Assembly: GCF_000143415.4 (NCBI RefSeq)
Contig: NW_003314284.1
Coordinates: 408,693 to 472,692 of the forward strand
DNA length: 64,000 bases
Reading direction: 5' to 3'
DNA from: Selaginella moellendorffii
Lineage: Eukaryota; Streptophyta; Lycopodiopsida; Selaginellales; Selaginellaceae
Shown: one piece after another, positions 32,396-44,094 of the stretch
How the letters are laid out: each line of letters starts with the position of its first letter
Numbering within the stretch: the first letter of the stretch is position 1
The notes under the pieces: generated by a model
Told to the model about the DNA's origin: nothing
Databases searched by the model: none
Seen by the model: only the letters and a program-made list of their open reading frames with translations
Made by a program: the position numbers and the translations under genes

Positions 32396-35300
32396 TTACC
32401 TGTGAAAGCTGCGGTCTTTCATGTAGTTTCTACTCGCGTCTCCTCTCCTGAAAGCATGGATCATGAGTGGAACTGCTGGTCCTGGTCCCAAGATACTTGG
32501 AACGTTGAGCCTCCGCTGGTAAGCTTCCATCTCGGCTCGAAGCTCCATCTCGGAACCTGGGCTTGGAAATGCTTGCGGCGGCGGCGGTGGAGGCGGCTGT
32601 GGTGCTTGCGGCTGGATGTAAGCCTTGTTCACCCAGCGATGCTGGTTCCTCCTCTTGTATTCGTAAACGGGTGGAGCTTTTGACGGCGGCGCAGCTTCCT
32701 CTCCGGTTGGCTCCGGCGCTGCTACTTCGGCCGCCGCTTCCAAACAAGTCGGAGTGGAAGTCGTCGAAGTTGATGCTACTGCTGCTTCTGCCTCGGTCTC
32801 TGGCGGCGGCGGTGGTGGCGGCGGAGGTGGCGGAGGTGGCGGAGTTGACGTTCTTGATGGTGGAAGAACGTCGGCTTCGTGGTGTTTCCTCCTGGACTCA
32901 TCGTCCACTTCTGGAAGCACCTCTTCCCGCGTTGTAGGCCTGTCGTCCGCCTCTCGAGGCTTTGCTGGCCGCCTGGAATCGTCATCCGTCTCTGGACGCT
33001 TTGCAGTCGACCGCCTCGAGTCCTCCTCCGTCCGCCGGGGATCATCTTCCGGTTCTGAACGCTTTGAGGTAGACCTCCTGGAATCATCTTCTGCCTCTGG
33101 AAGCTTTGTAGATGATCTCCTGGAATCGTCATCCGCCTCTGGACGCTTTGTAGCAGACCTCCTGGAATCATCATCCGCCTCTGGACGCTTTGTGGTAGAC
33201 CTCCTGGAATCATCATCCGCCTCGGGACGTCTTGTAGTGGATCTCCTGGAATCATCTTCCCCCTCGGGACGTCTTGTAGTCTTCCTGGAATCATCTTCCA
33301 CCTCGGGACGTCTTGTAGTAGACCTTCTGGAATCATCTTCCACCTCCAGACGTCTTGTAGTAGACCTCCTAGAATCATCTTCCGCCTCTGGACGTCTTGT
33401 AGTGGACCTCCTGGCATCATCTTCGTGCTTCGTAGACTTTCTTGAGTCGTCATCCATCTCTCCTCGCCTTGTAGACTTTCTGGAGTCGTCATCCACCTCT
33501 GGCCGCTTTGCAGACTTTTTGCAGTCGTCATCCATCTCTGGCCGCCTTGCAGACCTCCGAAAATCATCGTCCGCCTCTGAACGCCTTGTTGACGGCCTCC
33601 CAACATCTTCATCTACGTCTGAACGCTTTGTCGAAGATCTCCTGGAATCCTCTGGACGTCTCGAACTCCGCCGGGAGTCATCGTCCGCCTCTAGCCGCTT
33701 GGAAAATCTCCTAGAATCTTCCTCCATTTCCAGACGTTTTGCAGGCCTCCTGAAATCGTCATCCGTCTTTGTCGACCTCCTGAAATCGTCATCCTTATCT
33801 GAACGTTTGGTAGACCTTCGAGAATCGTCACTCGTCTCCGCTCGCTTCGCAGACTTCCTGGAGTCATCGTCACCTTTAGCAGATCTTCGGAAATCTTCTT
33901 CCAAGTCTGCACGCCTTGTAGGCCTCCAGGATTCGTCTTCCATCTCAGAACGCTTCGTAGACCTCGAGGAATCGTTTTCCACGTCCGGACACTTCGTAGA
34001 GTCCATGCCGCTTTTGCGAACGCCTCCTTCGTCCTCTTGTGCCGATTCCCCCTGACTTTCTGCTACTTGCTTTCTGGAATCAGCTTCTTGAACCTGGGCT
34101 CTACTCTCGGAACCTCTTCTTCTGGAGTCACGTTGAGCACGTTCGTAAGTTCGTAATTCCTTGACTACTTCAGCTTTAACTTCCTCCACGGCTTCAATCT
34201 TACTGTTGTCTTCCGTGTCTTTACGGAAAATCGACTTTTTCTTTGTCTCGCCATCTGAATTTTTATGCGATCTACGAGAAAACGATCGCAATTCCGGCTT
34301 CTGCTCAGTAACTTTGATCACTTCCGTTGTTAGCGTAGATATCGACTCCTTCAGGTCATAAGTAGGTTGAAGAGCTGGTCGACCTGGGGAATAGGATTCC
34401 GCTTTTCTGAATATGAACGTAGTATACAAACCTGAACAAAGTCATTAGAACATGAAAAGTGAAAAACGGCTCACGTACTAAGAACATCGCGAATTGGTGC
34501 CATGAGCTTTCCTTTCGGATCTAAAAAGCTCGAGCAGTTACTTGTAAATGCGTCGGCAAAGAGATGCCTATCAGGAGAAAACCAAAACATCAAACTAAGA
34601 AAATATTACAGGACTTTGTGTATACCGATAATCTTCAAAGAACTCGTCCAGATTTTGGATCTCGATAAATTCCAGCCCAGCTTCTTTAGCCAATCTATTA
34701 AAGTCGCCACGACAGTGAACTAACAGTAGAGAGGAAATTATCATTACCTGATAAGGCTAGGGAAATGGACGAGGAGTTGGCTCTGAGGGGCAAGCCCATC
34801 ATCAGCAAAACGCAGCTGATACCTTGTCCCAAATATATTAAATCTGCACAAACACCAACGGGTTATACACCGAGAATATAGCCAGGGAATTACAAACCGA
34901 TCATCGTCAAAAGTGATGGTGTAAAGTTCGGCTTTGACACGGGGAATTGTGCTGCCAGGACGTAAAGTTCCTGTCTTCAATGCCGATTCAACAGCTTTTT
35001 GATACTTCGACCTGATACAAGAAAAGGTAAACTGCCACAAATCGTGCTTTGAGAAACTAACCAGAGTGTTGAAGCATCAGCAGTGATTCCAAAGAAAATG
35101 CCGCCAAATTTTAGTAAGCTAACAACGTTTTCCAGCAGCTGCTTTACTTTCTCTTCGCTCGAGAACGAGTCCTACGGAAAAAAAAGAGAAACAGAGATAG
35201 AACTCCAATCTTAAAAGAAATATACAAACACCTGCAAATGTCCCAAACAACAGATGGTATCAAATGGGAGCTCCTTATCCTGCAGCTTCGATTCAAGGTC

Positions 35301-35743
35301 TCCCTGCAAGATTTGATTTTGCTAAGCTTGAGAAGAATGTCAAGAGCGTACGAGAAAAGGATCAAGCTGGCAGAAGCTCGCAGTGTACGGCTTGCCGAGA
35401 GTTCTCCACTCCTCTTCAGCATCCTGGAGAGCCGACGCGGACAAATCTGGCCAGAATTTAAGATGAAAAACACTTCTGGAGAGGCACAAACACATACCGA
35501 GCCCCACGTAGCTACCAATGCCCGCCGCTCCAAATTTCGCCGTGTCCGTCCCTCTACCGCACAGAAGATCACACACCTGTGCATCGCGATTGAGCAAACC
35601 TTAGAGTGAGGCAAGTGAGAATGAGACGCTACCGCTGCGCCGGGCGAAACTAGCTGCTGGAGGAGCACAGTCTTCACGAAATCGTGCAATCGACCGGGGA
35701 GGCCGCTCCCCCATGGCGCCCAGCTGCCCCCAGCAGCAGCCAT
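32396..35743 (-). CDS. mRNA cap guanine-N7 methyltransferase 2-like protein with long repeat tail
   Basis: The N-terminal exons (35743-35633, 35576-35498, 35446-35352, 35303-35232, 35171-35062, 35011-34898 and two or three more) join in frame. They encode a Rossmann methyltransferase of the plant cap methyltransferase 2 type: LHDFVKTVLLQQL, the SAM-binding VCDLLCGRG, DTICCLGHLQ, LLKFGGIFFGIT, LVHFPSLIRLAKEAGLEF and GLYTTFIFRK. The last exon (from about 34431) is unusual: after about 100 residues it runs into more than 20 degenerate repeats of the RRPEADDDSRRST type, a poly-Pro tract and a conserved-looking end with RLNVPSILGPGPA. Homologues share the SILGPGPA-like C-terminus but, as far as I know, have a much shorter linker. 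The tail resembles RS/RD-rich splicing-factor regions; whether N7 activity is retained is unknown. Confidence 0.85.
32970..33990 (-). repeat. In-frame tandem repeat (about 42-base unit) inside the cap methyltransferase gene
   Basis: Units of 13-14 codons such as RRPEVEDDSRRSTT and KRPEADDDSRRSAT follow one another with substitutions and a few shortened units; the reading frame stays open throughout. The charge pattern (Asp/Glu pair, then Ser-Arg-Arg-Ser) is kept although individual codons vary. Confidence 0.9.
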
Positions 35744-35819
35744 GGGGCATACTGTGATCGCTTAAACCCTAAAATTCGAAATAAAAAATTCTACATGAGG
35801 TAGAAAATAATACGATAAG

Positions 35820-35892
35820 TTCCGTTGCCGGGAATTGAACCCGGGTCTCTCGGGTGAGAGCCGAGTATCCTGACCGACTAGACTACAACGGA
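35820..35892 (-). tRNA. trnE-CTC: tRNA-Glu (CTC)
   Basis: A 73-base cloverleaf on the minus strand: acceptor TCCGTTG/CAACGGA, anticodon stem CTCGG/CCGAG with loop CTCTCAC (anticodon CTC), and T-loop GGTTCAATTCC. No intron, no encoded CCA. It lies in the 240-base gap between the cap methyltransferase and dephospho-CoA kinase starts. Confidence 0.95.
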
Positions 35893-35983
35893 TTCGTGAT
35901 TCATGTAAGAGATATCGTTTAAAAGAAGAAAATGGTCGCCTTTAGAACCCTAATAACAGGACACATATTTTAGGGCTCTTGCG

Positions 35984-36875
35984 ATGAGAGTGGTGGGATT
36001 GACTGGCGGGATCGCGTCAGGGAAGAGCACCGTCTCGAAGGAGCTGCGAGATGGCAGCGGCTTGCCTGTCGTCGACGCTGACAAGATCGCACGCGTAAGT
36101 GTCCCTCTTCTTGCTGCTTCCCGACGAAATTCTTGGCGATTTCTTCGCCAGACACGAAAATGCGCATTGCTCCGATCCGCCACTCTGATCTTGACTGGCA
36201 GGCCGCATTGCGCAAGAACACGCCCGGCTACAGAAGGGTTTTGAAGATTTTCGGCAAGGGCATCCTCCTCCCCGACGGCAATGTCGATCGCGAGAAGCTC
36301 GGCAACATCGTGTTCGCGGATTCCTCCCAGCGCAAGCTCCTCGACAGGTAAAATATTTCGAGATCACGCCAGGAACATCGTTCTTTCTCCTAAGCCTCGA
36401 ACCTCGAAAATCTTTTTCTTCCAGAGCCTTGGGTCCAGTGATTGCTCGAACTATGCTCTGGGATGTTCTCAAGCATTGGATCGCTGGGACACCCGTACTG
36501 GTATTGGACGTCCCTTTGCTCTTCGAGACCGGCATGGATCGCTACACGAGCCCCGTGGTGGTAGTGTGGGTGGACGCCGACACGGAAGAGGAGAGATTGA
36601 TCGCCCGCGACGGCCTCTCCCAAGAACAGGCGCGCAACCGGATCAACTCCCAGAGATCTCTCGACTGGAAGCGCGAGAAGGCCGACGTTGTAATCGACAA
36701 CTCGGGATCTTTGGAGCTCACCCAGCAGCAGATCCAGGAGCTCGTGGAGAAGATCACGACCGCGCCTCTCAGCTGGAAAGAGATGCTGTGCTCCAGGAAC
36801 TTCGTGGGCAGTGTCGTGGCCGTGGCCATCGCCTCGAGCCTTTGCTGGAGGCTGTGTTTAAAACGTGACGCATGA
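35984..36875 (+). CDS. COAE: Dephospho-CoA kinase
   Basis: Three exons (35984-36094, 36202-36347, 36425-36875) give 235 residues. The enzyme phosphorylates dephospho-CoA, the last step of coenzyme A synthesis. The P-loop GGIASGKS (residues 8-15), the DADKIAR block, LVLDVPLLFETGMD, and NRINSQ followed by ADVVIDN are all typical. The C-terminus carries a hydrophobic segment (FVGSVVAVAIASSLCW) followed by basic residues, compatible with a tail anchor. The third exon must start at 36425 to keep frame, with the Arg codon split across intron 2. Confidence 0.92.
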
Positions 36876-37942
36876 TATAAAGTGTTATATTCGAAAGGAA
36901 TATTCAGTTTTAAAAAGTTCCGCGCGCTCTAGAGCGAATACCCGTTTAAAATATACTGCCGCGAAAATTCACAACCTGAAGCGCTTCGTCCTGATTCCGG
37001 GAGATCTTGCAGTGATCCAGATCTTGGTTGTGTTCTTGCCGTGATCTGGGACAAACATAATCACGAGTCAGTCGATTGAAATGGATGAATCGAAAACTCG
37101 TCAGGCAAACACCCGAGTCAGCTGTTAGAAGAAAAGTTACCTCGTCTCACGTCAAGGTTAGCTTTAGCGGCAGCGGAGGAAGGATCATGAGTTAGCCTCT
37201 CCAAAAATCCAGACATGGTTAGCTCAGAAAGATGTTAGAGAAAAAATGAACGAAAACGAAAAACGATGGAAAGATCATTGGCAGCAGCAACATCATCTTG
37301 TTCATCGTCCCAGAAGGAAAGAGATAATCACAATGAAGGAACCAAACACACACCACACATCCACACAACACAACACCACTCTTAACATACATACAAAACT
37401 CTCAACCAATATTCACACAATGAATAAGCTTAGCTTCTATACAGAGAAGACTGCTTTTAAAGGAGAGATCACTCGGAACTCCCTCACTCCGCTATGACGA
37501 CCGACCGACTGGTAAGACAAAATTGTTGTATTATCACTAATACGTAGACGACCGCTACAAAACTAGATGCTCGGCTATAGAAACACTCACAGGATTAGTG
37601 GGACACCAAAGGAACCACAGACCAGAGAAAACGACCCAGGAGAACCCCCAAAACTTTAGAAAGATGCAAGCGTAGAAAGACGAAAAGAAGAAAAGAAGAA
37701 AGAGAGAGAGAGAGAGAGAAAAAAAAAAAGAAGATAGAAAACCGTGGGAAAACTCCAGGCAAACGGACTGATTGCTCACCAGCTCTTGTTGCTTGCGTGT
37801 TTGGAGGAGCACTCTCTTGCGCGTAGAGTAAAAAATCGAGAGAGGTTTCGGCTGCTGCTGCTGCTGTGTTGCTGTTGCTGTTTTGTTATGAGGCTCGCCT
37901 GTGTGTCTTGTTCTCGTCCATCCAGAACCACCGTGGCTCCTT
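36876..37942. other. Intergenic, including 3' flank of the KH gene
   Basis: No gene recognised. There is a GA-rich microsatellite at about 37697-37720 and CTG repeats near 37850-37880. Much of 37500-37942 is likely 3' UTR of the KH gene. Confidence 0.4.
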
Positions 37943-39448
37943 CTACTTGCGAGTCTTTGCCCTCTTTAGTCCCGCGTTACTGAATGGTGACACGCTCCCA
38001 CTCATGTGTGAAGGGCTCTCCTCCCTCAAGGTGCCATTGAGGAGGGCGAGTTCACGCAACTGCGCCTTCTTCACGAGGTCAACGGTTTCATCCTGTAAGG
38101 AAACATGTAAGAAAGAGTATGAACAGTAGCAAACAGAGGAAAGTCCTACCACTGGTCTCAAGAGATCCTCCAATATCTCTTTGGCCTTGGTCAGGTAGAA
38201 GTCTATCACATTTGCAGGCAATTCGGCCTCCACGAGCAAGTGAAGAGGCTCGTTGAGATGCTCGTAGCCTTGCTTGTCACGCATCTTTTCCTCCTGCGTT
38301 GCAAAAGGTTGCTCAGCACGGGCCCCTGACGGAGGAAAACTTCTCTCACTCACCTTCGCAACGTCTTTGATCGAGCCCCGCCCCCGTATGTACACACGAC
38401 ATCGCGTCATCGACTCCACGCGCTTCAAAGAGTTGCCTCGGGGCCCCAGAATCCGACCAACAAAGTTAAACTGGAAGAAAAAGCAAAGAGGTCGTCATCC
38501 AGAAAAGCTTCCGACCGAGCTTACGTTTGGATACTTGTCCACTGGAACTTCAATCCGGATGGTCTTCTTCAAGGTCGGTCCAGCGGACGATTCAGGACTC
38601 CCATGCCACACACTCGAAGAAGACGGCGTTTGGACGAATCCCAGCCTCTGGAGATCCGAACACATGATCATGAGAAAGCCTCCGAGTTTGCACGTACTTA
38701 CGTCCGACCATCCGCCACCGTTGGACATTGACGACAGAGGGCTCCCTCGATCCAATTCCTGCTCGATCTGAGGCCATCTCCTAGCGAATTCCGTGATCCG
38801 CAGTATCTCTGCGTTAAAAAAAAAGACAAAGAGCCACCCAAGACTTTTAGTTTATAAAGCTCGCGAAGTCAAATACTATCCATGCACACTTAGCTATAGC
38901 TTGCAAGCTCATCGCCCGCTAATTAACCTTGCATTGCGAAAAGGAAGAAAGAAGAAAAAGAAATGTCCAGGAAGGAAGGAAAAAAACAAAACCATCCATC
39001 TGTGTGCCTCACGAGCTCTCAGATCTAAATCTCGAAGAAAATCTGAGCCAAAGATCACTTACCCTCGTTGAGAAGCCGGCTGCAAATCGGAAGAACTTGC
39101 GAGAAAGGTCCCAGCTTACGCTGCTCCTCGAGAAGCTCCGCGAAGTACCTATAAAAACACGCTATAAGAATGAGCCTTTGCTAAAATCACCCAACCAAGA
39201 ACACGAAGAACAAAAGAAAACATCCAAAATCCACACTCCCGACCACACGAATCCCATCCAAATCCAAGGAAATCCCACACGAGTCGAAGTACCTACTTCT
39301 CGTGCTCCGACACTGGCGACTGCGAGCTGGAAGGGCGGTCGCGGAGAGATCCGCCCACGCCGCCTCCTCGATGCGGCGACGAGCTCGCGGCGGCGGCGGC
39401 GGCGGCGGCGATTGCCGATGGCGAGAACTGCATGTAGTGTCCAGACAT
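37943..39448 (-). CDS. STAR-family KH-domain RNA-binding protein (QUAKING/SPIN1-like)
   Basis: The protein starts [17 protein letters not shown], a common N-terminus of plant QUAKING-like proteins. Exons with [15 protein letters not shown] (Qua1/dimerisation region), a linker with [10 protein letters not shown], then [38 protein letters not shown] and [10 protein letters not shown] (maxi-KH domain) follow, separated by short introns. The C-terminal exon has [20 protein letters not shown] and [15 protein letters not shown] before the stop at 37943. Relatives bind RNA and affect splicing, flowering or development. N-terminal Ala codons form a GCC-type repeat (39388-39417). Confidence 0.87.
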
Positions 39449-40739
39449 GGCGTCCATCTTGGAATCCGGCGCTGGCGATGGAGGAAGAGAAATCTGGGGA
39501 AGAAATGAGGAGAATCGAGGCGATGGAGGAGGAAGAATGGGAGGAGAGGAGAGAAAAAACTAGCAAAAGGGGGGGGATTGATTGATTGGAGGGGGATTGA
39601 TTGAAAGCGCTGCTCCTCCAAAGAGGAGGCAGGCTCCGAAAGAAGGGAATTGTGGAGCGCCCTATGCCCGCATTTTATACTCTGAGCCTTTTTTTTTTTT
39701 CTTATATTGTATATTTTTTTTCCTTTCCTCTTTTTCTCCTTTAGGTGGTAGTAGCCATGGTTTTGTGTGCGTGATTTTTGTTACTATATAGTTGTTATGG
39801 TTTGATCTCACTTTGATTCGTCTTTTCTTTGTGAGTGGTTCCATGGTCTTGTCTCGTATGTGCTGGCCGAGAAAATTCTCCTTGCCTCACAAAACTCCAT
39901 AGAAATCGTTTGGTTCCATAGCTTTGGATCAATGCTTTCTTGCTCGTCCCCTTCTCAAGATCGATCGATCGATCCTCCAATTTACTTAGTCTAAATTCCA
40001 CACAACCAGCGTGTTATTCAATCGATTGATGATGATGCCGCACAACTGGACATGCTTGTTTCCACCACCACCACACAAAAAAAAAGGAGCATTTAATCAA
40101 TACAACGAAGAGAAGAAACGATTTTCCCCCACCTCAAAGTTGACAACGAACGAAATTCTCTCCCCCCACGTCTACCGGTACTCTCGCTCGACCGCCATAG
40201 CCACGAAGAACACTAGCTTCGTCCAGTCAATAGTGGCTACCTATAAGATAGCCGACCTTTGCACTACTCCAGCAACATCGAGGTGGTTTGTGCACGGATT
40301 TCCACCCTTCCAGCCTCAATCAATAATGCCTGCCTGCGCGATGAAAAGGAGTGTTTCCAGCCGAGAAAAGTTAAAACGACGTACACACCTCTTTCCAAAA
40401 TCTCCATAGTTATGAACCGCGGCATCTGGAACAGAGTTTCCATGTAGATAAAATGAAAGGCAAGGCAATTGCTTACCTCGGTTCTTGCCGCTTGTTCCAG
40501 ATCGATCTTTCGTTGCCACAAACAGTCGAACTTCAAACGTTCCTAGAAGTTGTGCACACTTGCGGCTAGTCTTCGTATAGTACCTTACGGATCTTGTCAC
40601 TCGCCACGAAACGACACGGCACGATTTCCATCCAGCCTAGTTGCTTGCTTTTCCTCCTGGACTCTTCGAGCTCTGGAGTGTTATTTTTTTCCGCCCAGGA
40701 ATCTGTCCTCCAGTTCACGCTATAAGACGTGGACTTTAG
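39449..40739. other. Intergenic
   Basis: Contains the 5' flank of the KH gene (with a G-rich, ATTGATTG-containing leader at 39570-39605) and the 3' flank of the SET gene. No gene recognised. Confidence 0.4.
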
Positions 40740-42179
40740 CTAACCTTCCTCCCGGTCAACTTCATATAGCGATTTCAAAGCCGCTCCAGCTCGCAGCTTC
40801 TCTAGAAAACCGCAAAGAACTGTTTTCCCAGCTGTGAGCGCTTTCTTCTCGCAGACGATGGCGCGCAGCGCAGCCTGTTTCCTGGCCCATGTTGTCGTCC
40901 GCATGTCGCTTTCACCACCAGTTAACTCGTCCAAGTCGTGCTCGAGACTGGTGGGATACTTGCTCCACAGATTTTCGCACGCCGCTATCAATCGCCTCAG
41001 CACCTCGCACTCGTTGTCCCGGTTGATCGGCTCCGAGAAGTACATAATCGCCTTTTGATACTTCCCATCGGACTTCCACCCGGCAGCGGAGAGCTCCCGG
41101 GGGCTCGCAATGGCCGCCCTCGTCCACGCGAGAACACTCTCGTCGACCCCTTCCGGAACGATGGAAACAAGCGTGCCTCCGGCGGGAAGTCCCAGCGCCT
41201 CGAGCAGAGCCGCGTTGACGCTGCTCCTCACAGGGCCCAGGACTTGCGCCGGCAGATCCACCGCATAGTTCTCATTCTCGTCGTCTACGAAGCCATAGTC
41301 GAGGAAGAGCTGCGAGCCGGTGAGTGCGGGTCCATAGGAATCAAACACCTCGTCACCTTTCGAGTAGGACTTGTGAGCTTCCAGGCTCGCCGTCTTGGTG
41401 TCCTGGTCGAAGATGAGGCACGACTCCTCTCCGGCGGAGCTGCAATGGTTGAGCATGTCGGCCCAGGGGACGAGGCACAGCGTGTCGAAATCGTCGTCCA
41501 CGTCGAGCTCCAGCGAGAAGGCGCGGCTGAGAAGAACAGCCGAGGCCCATCTCACGTCACCTTCGCTGAGAGTTTCACCACCCGGGAGGAACTTCTCGAT
41601 CCCGGCCGTGAGCAGCGCTTCGTGATCTTCCTGGCAAAGCTTTAGACGGGTGGCGATCGTATCGAGCATCGGAGATCCCTGGAGCAGCTCCTGGATCGTC
41701 TCGGCGGGCCACAGCAGCGGGTGGCTGATCGAGAGCTCCTCCACGGACGGGAGCGCGGAGATGTATGGATGCCAGAAGCTCTCCTTGCCGCGGGATCTCT
41801 CCACGAGCAAATGCGCGCACATTGTCAGCCATGGCCGGAAGTCATTCTTGCGCAGCATCGGTCCGACGAGGAGGCATCGCTCGGCCGTCTTCTCCGAGAG
41901 GAATGCTTGCAGCGGGACCTCGGCAAGAACACTGCCCTTGTCGATCGCGCCCGACGCGATCATCCCAAATCCATTCCTTCCACGGCCGAATCCCATGGTG
42001 TCGAAATCCAGCTGCCGGTGCTTCGTCATACCTCGCAGCCATTGCTTGAGGCGCTCCTCGCGCGCCGCGGCGCCGCGCTCCACCACGCCCGGAGCGTGAC
42101 CTAGCAATGCCGCGCTGGGAACCCTAACGCTGGATCCCACAAGCACCGCCGCCATCGCCAGGCAAAGGGAATGAAACAA
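40740..42179 (-). CDS. SET-domain protein lysine methyltransferase (Rubisco LSMT/SETD3-like), intronless
   Basis: A single exon of 479 residues. The split SET domain begins with FGRGRNGFGMIASGAIDKGSV (about residues 64-84; in two parts FGRGRNGFGM and IASGAI) and resumes with WADMLNHCSS (about 239-248) and VFDSYGPALTGSQLFLDYGF, the Asn-His and Tyr positions that bind SAM and lysine. The C-terminal third matches the Rubisco-LSMT substrate-binding domain. Length and layout fit the LSMT/SETD3/SETD6 group. An upstream hydrophobic, hydroxylated N-terminus could be a plastid transit peptide; residue 9 is an alternative start. Substrate is not determined. Confidence 0.87.
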   Translation of the reverse strand: MFHSLCLAMAAVLVGSSVRVPSAALLGHAPGVVERGAAAREERLKQWLRGMTKHRQLDFDTMGFGRGRNGFGMIASGAIDKGSVLAEVPLQAFLSEKTAERCLLVGPMLRKNDFRPWLTMCAHLLVERSRGKESFWHPYISALPSVEELSISHPLLWPAETIQELLQGSPMLDTIATRLKLCQEDHEALLTAGIEKFLPGGETLSEGDVRWASAVLLSRAFSLELDVDDDFDTLCLVPWADMLNHCSSAGEESCLIFDQDTKTASLEAHKSYSKGDEVFDSYGPALTGSQLFLDYGFVDDENENYAVDLPAQVLGPVRSSVNAALLEALGLPAGGTLVSIVPEGVDESVLAWTRAAIASPRELSAAGWKSDGKYQKAIMYFSEPINRDNECEVLRRLIAACENLWSKYPTSLEHDLDELTGGESDMRTTTWARKQAALRAIVCEKKALTAGKTVLCGFLEKLRAGAALKSLYEVDREEG

Positions 42180-43596
42180 TGTGGCTGGTAAAGTTAAAAT
42201 TTCTCTTTTACCAAGAGAATGTTCTCTCTCCTCGAAGATCTGCCACCAAAAGACAGACGTTCACGTAGAAAGCAAAGACAGGAATGAAATCTTAGCCTGT
42301 GGGCATGGCAGCGCGACAATGCGGCTTATGCGCCGGTACAAGAATCGAATTTTCGGGCGTGGATCTATATGGAATCCACCATAGCAGCGAAGTTAAACTG
42401 CTAGAGAGGTTTTGCTTGAGAATGGAACCGCGCACAAGAAGTTGATATAATCACCCTAGCCTGTGCAGGATGGAATGGATGGTCGATCGATCTGGAGGCA
42501 AGAACACAAAAGTCTTATCTCGGATCCAGCGCGGCCTTTGGATTGATGGCTGGAACGACGAAGAACTCGAACGCTTGCTCGCGTTTCTTGCTCGTGCTAG
42601 AGGCCTTAAGGACAGGGCGACGGTGGAAATGCTCGGAAGATCGCCAAAATGGACATCACGATGGCGCACAGCAGCTGCGCGTAATGGACACGGGACCGCG
42701 GTTGTAGGCAGTAGTCAGGGGCTCCAGCCGGATTACTCCTTCTTGAGCAGCGCCGCGATGCCGGCTCGCCATGCTCGTCCCGGGAACAAGAGACGTTCTT
42801 CCCTAGCATGTCAAGCTCCAACTGGATTCGTATATAGAGTTAGAAGTTCAGCAGGAACACTCTTAACAAAATTTTGAACATGAGAAGGGAAGAGGCATTC
42901 TTTCAGATTGCATTGTATGTTTCTAGATTTCAATGGAAAAAAAACATCCGATTAATCTCCTTAGAAGCACGTAGCCCACTTGATCGAACTCTACCAATGC
43001 ACTTACATCTCGATTAGATAGCCTTGCGGCAGCATTTGGAAAGCTCCTTTCGAGTTCTTTCTCGTCCTGGTTTTTGGAACGCTAGGAAGAGCAGCGGGTC
43101 ACTATGCCCGGGATCCTTTTGAGTTCTATCTCGTTCAATATAAACCTGTCATCGCTCTCGTGTTCTTCCTCTTCCCTCGCTCTCAATTTACTCGAGATAC
43201 GTGTTAGTTTCATCAAGTTTGTCAATTCATCCAGAAAGAATTCATAGCCTCTCGGCAAGAATGCATTCACGCTGAGAACCAATAAACATTTGGTTTTGCG
43301 TAACTAGTCGTGAAGAAATTTTGCATGGCAGGAGCTGCGGGTGAGAAGTTATTGGGCTTTTTTGAAAGAAGTGGAACTAAAAGCTTACTGCATTGTTATT
43401 GCGAGGACGCACCAGTCTACGTAGTGGTTTTCTGGCATGGTCCATCCATCACCAAAATTTACCAGTCTTTTTGAGTTTCTCGATTCTCGTATTTCTTTCT
43501 TTCTAGCACTGATATTTCAAGCTTTTAAAAATGATGTTTCAAATTATTGGCGCGGTTTTGCGCATAAACCTAAAACAGAGCTCCATGGGGTTCGGA
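42180..43596. other. Gene-poor stretch with weak open frames
   Basis: Open frames exist at 42470-42877 (+, with LWIDGWNDEELERLLAFLARA) and 43082-43282 (-), but neither matches a family I know nor has intron support. Treated as intergenic; a short unknown gene at 42470-42877 cannot be excluded. Confidence 0.3.
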
Positions 43597-44094
43597 TCAG
43601 AAGGGGCGCTGGCCGATGTAATTCCCGGGCGGGTCGTAATTGCAGGAGATGAGAGTGTCACCGTTGGGGCAAGTCGCGGTGGCACATCCCAATTTCGTCG
43701 AGTCCCTCCAGACAAGCTGCGTGTAGTGACCACACATCTGGGCGCAGCTGTTTCCCTCGTAATTGAAGTGCTGCTTCTCATCAACCCAAGATTTGACAGC
43801 ATCATGCGGCGACCATTCCTTTCCCGGGCTGCCCCAGAAGAGATTCTCGCCGTAGGGACCGTCCGAGTGCCTCATCGCGCAGCTCTCGTAATCCTTCTGG
43901 TGGTTCGTCCACCACAGCGAGTAAGCCGCCACTTCGTCGTCCCAGTGGAGCGCCGGCACGCCCATTTGCATCCGCTCCTGGTTGTGGGCCTCCAAAAAGG
44001 CCTGGATGTGCTGCGCAGTCGCACAATTCGTGCCCGCTGCGAGCACTGCGAGCGCCATTGCAATCGCTAACGATGGGCAGCGAGAAAATCCCAT
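43597..44094 (-). CDS. PR1: PR-1-like secreted CAP-domain protein
   Basis: An intronless gene of 165 residues with a signal peptide (about 1-27, LAIAMALAVLAAGTNCATA) and the full CAP domain. It has FLEAHNQERMQMGVPAL, WDDEVAAYS, GENLFWG, then CGHYTQLVW and CNYDPPGNYIGQRPF at the end. Six Cys are in the positions of plant PR-1. Relatives are extracellular, bind sterols and are induced in defence. No vacuolar extension follows the domain. Confidence 0.93.
   Translation of the reverse strand: MGFSRCPSLAIAMALAVLAAGTNCATAQHIQAFLEAHNQERMQMGVPALHWDDEVAAYSLWWTNHQKDYESCAMRHSDGPYGENLFWGSPGKEWSPHDAVKSWVDEKQHFNYEGNSCAQMCGHYTQLVWRDSTKLGCATATCPNGDTLISCNYDPPGNYIGQRPF

Noticed and set aside
32754-34055. A 433-codon open frame on the plus strand, opposite the cap methyltransferase tail
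   Set aside because: It is Ser/Leu-rich low complexity created by the repeat on the other strand, which lacks stop complements; no start context, introns or family support.
42470-42877. 135-codon frame on the plus strand
   Set aside because: No recognisable domain and the second half looks non-coding; recorded only as a weak possibility.
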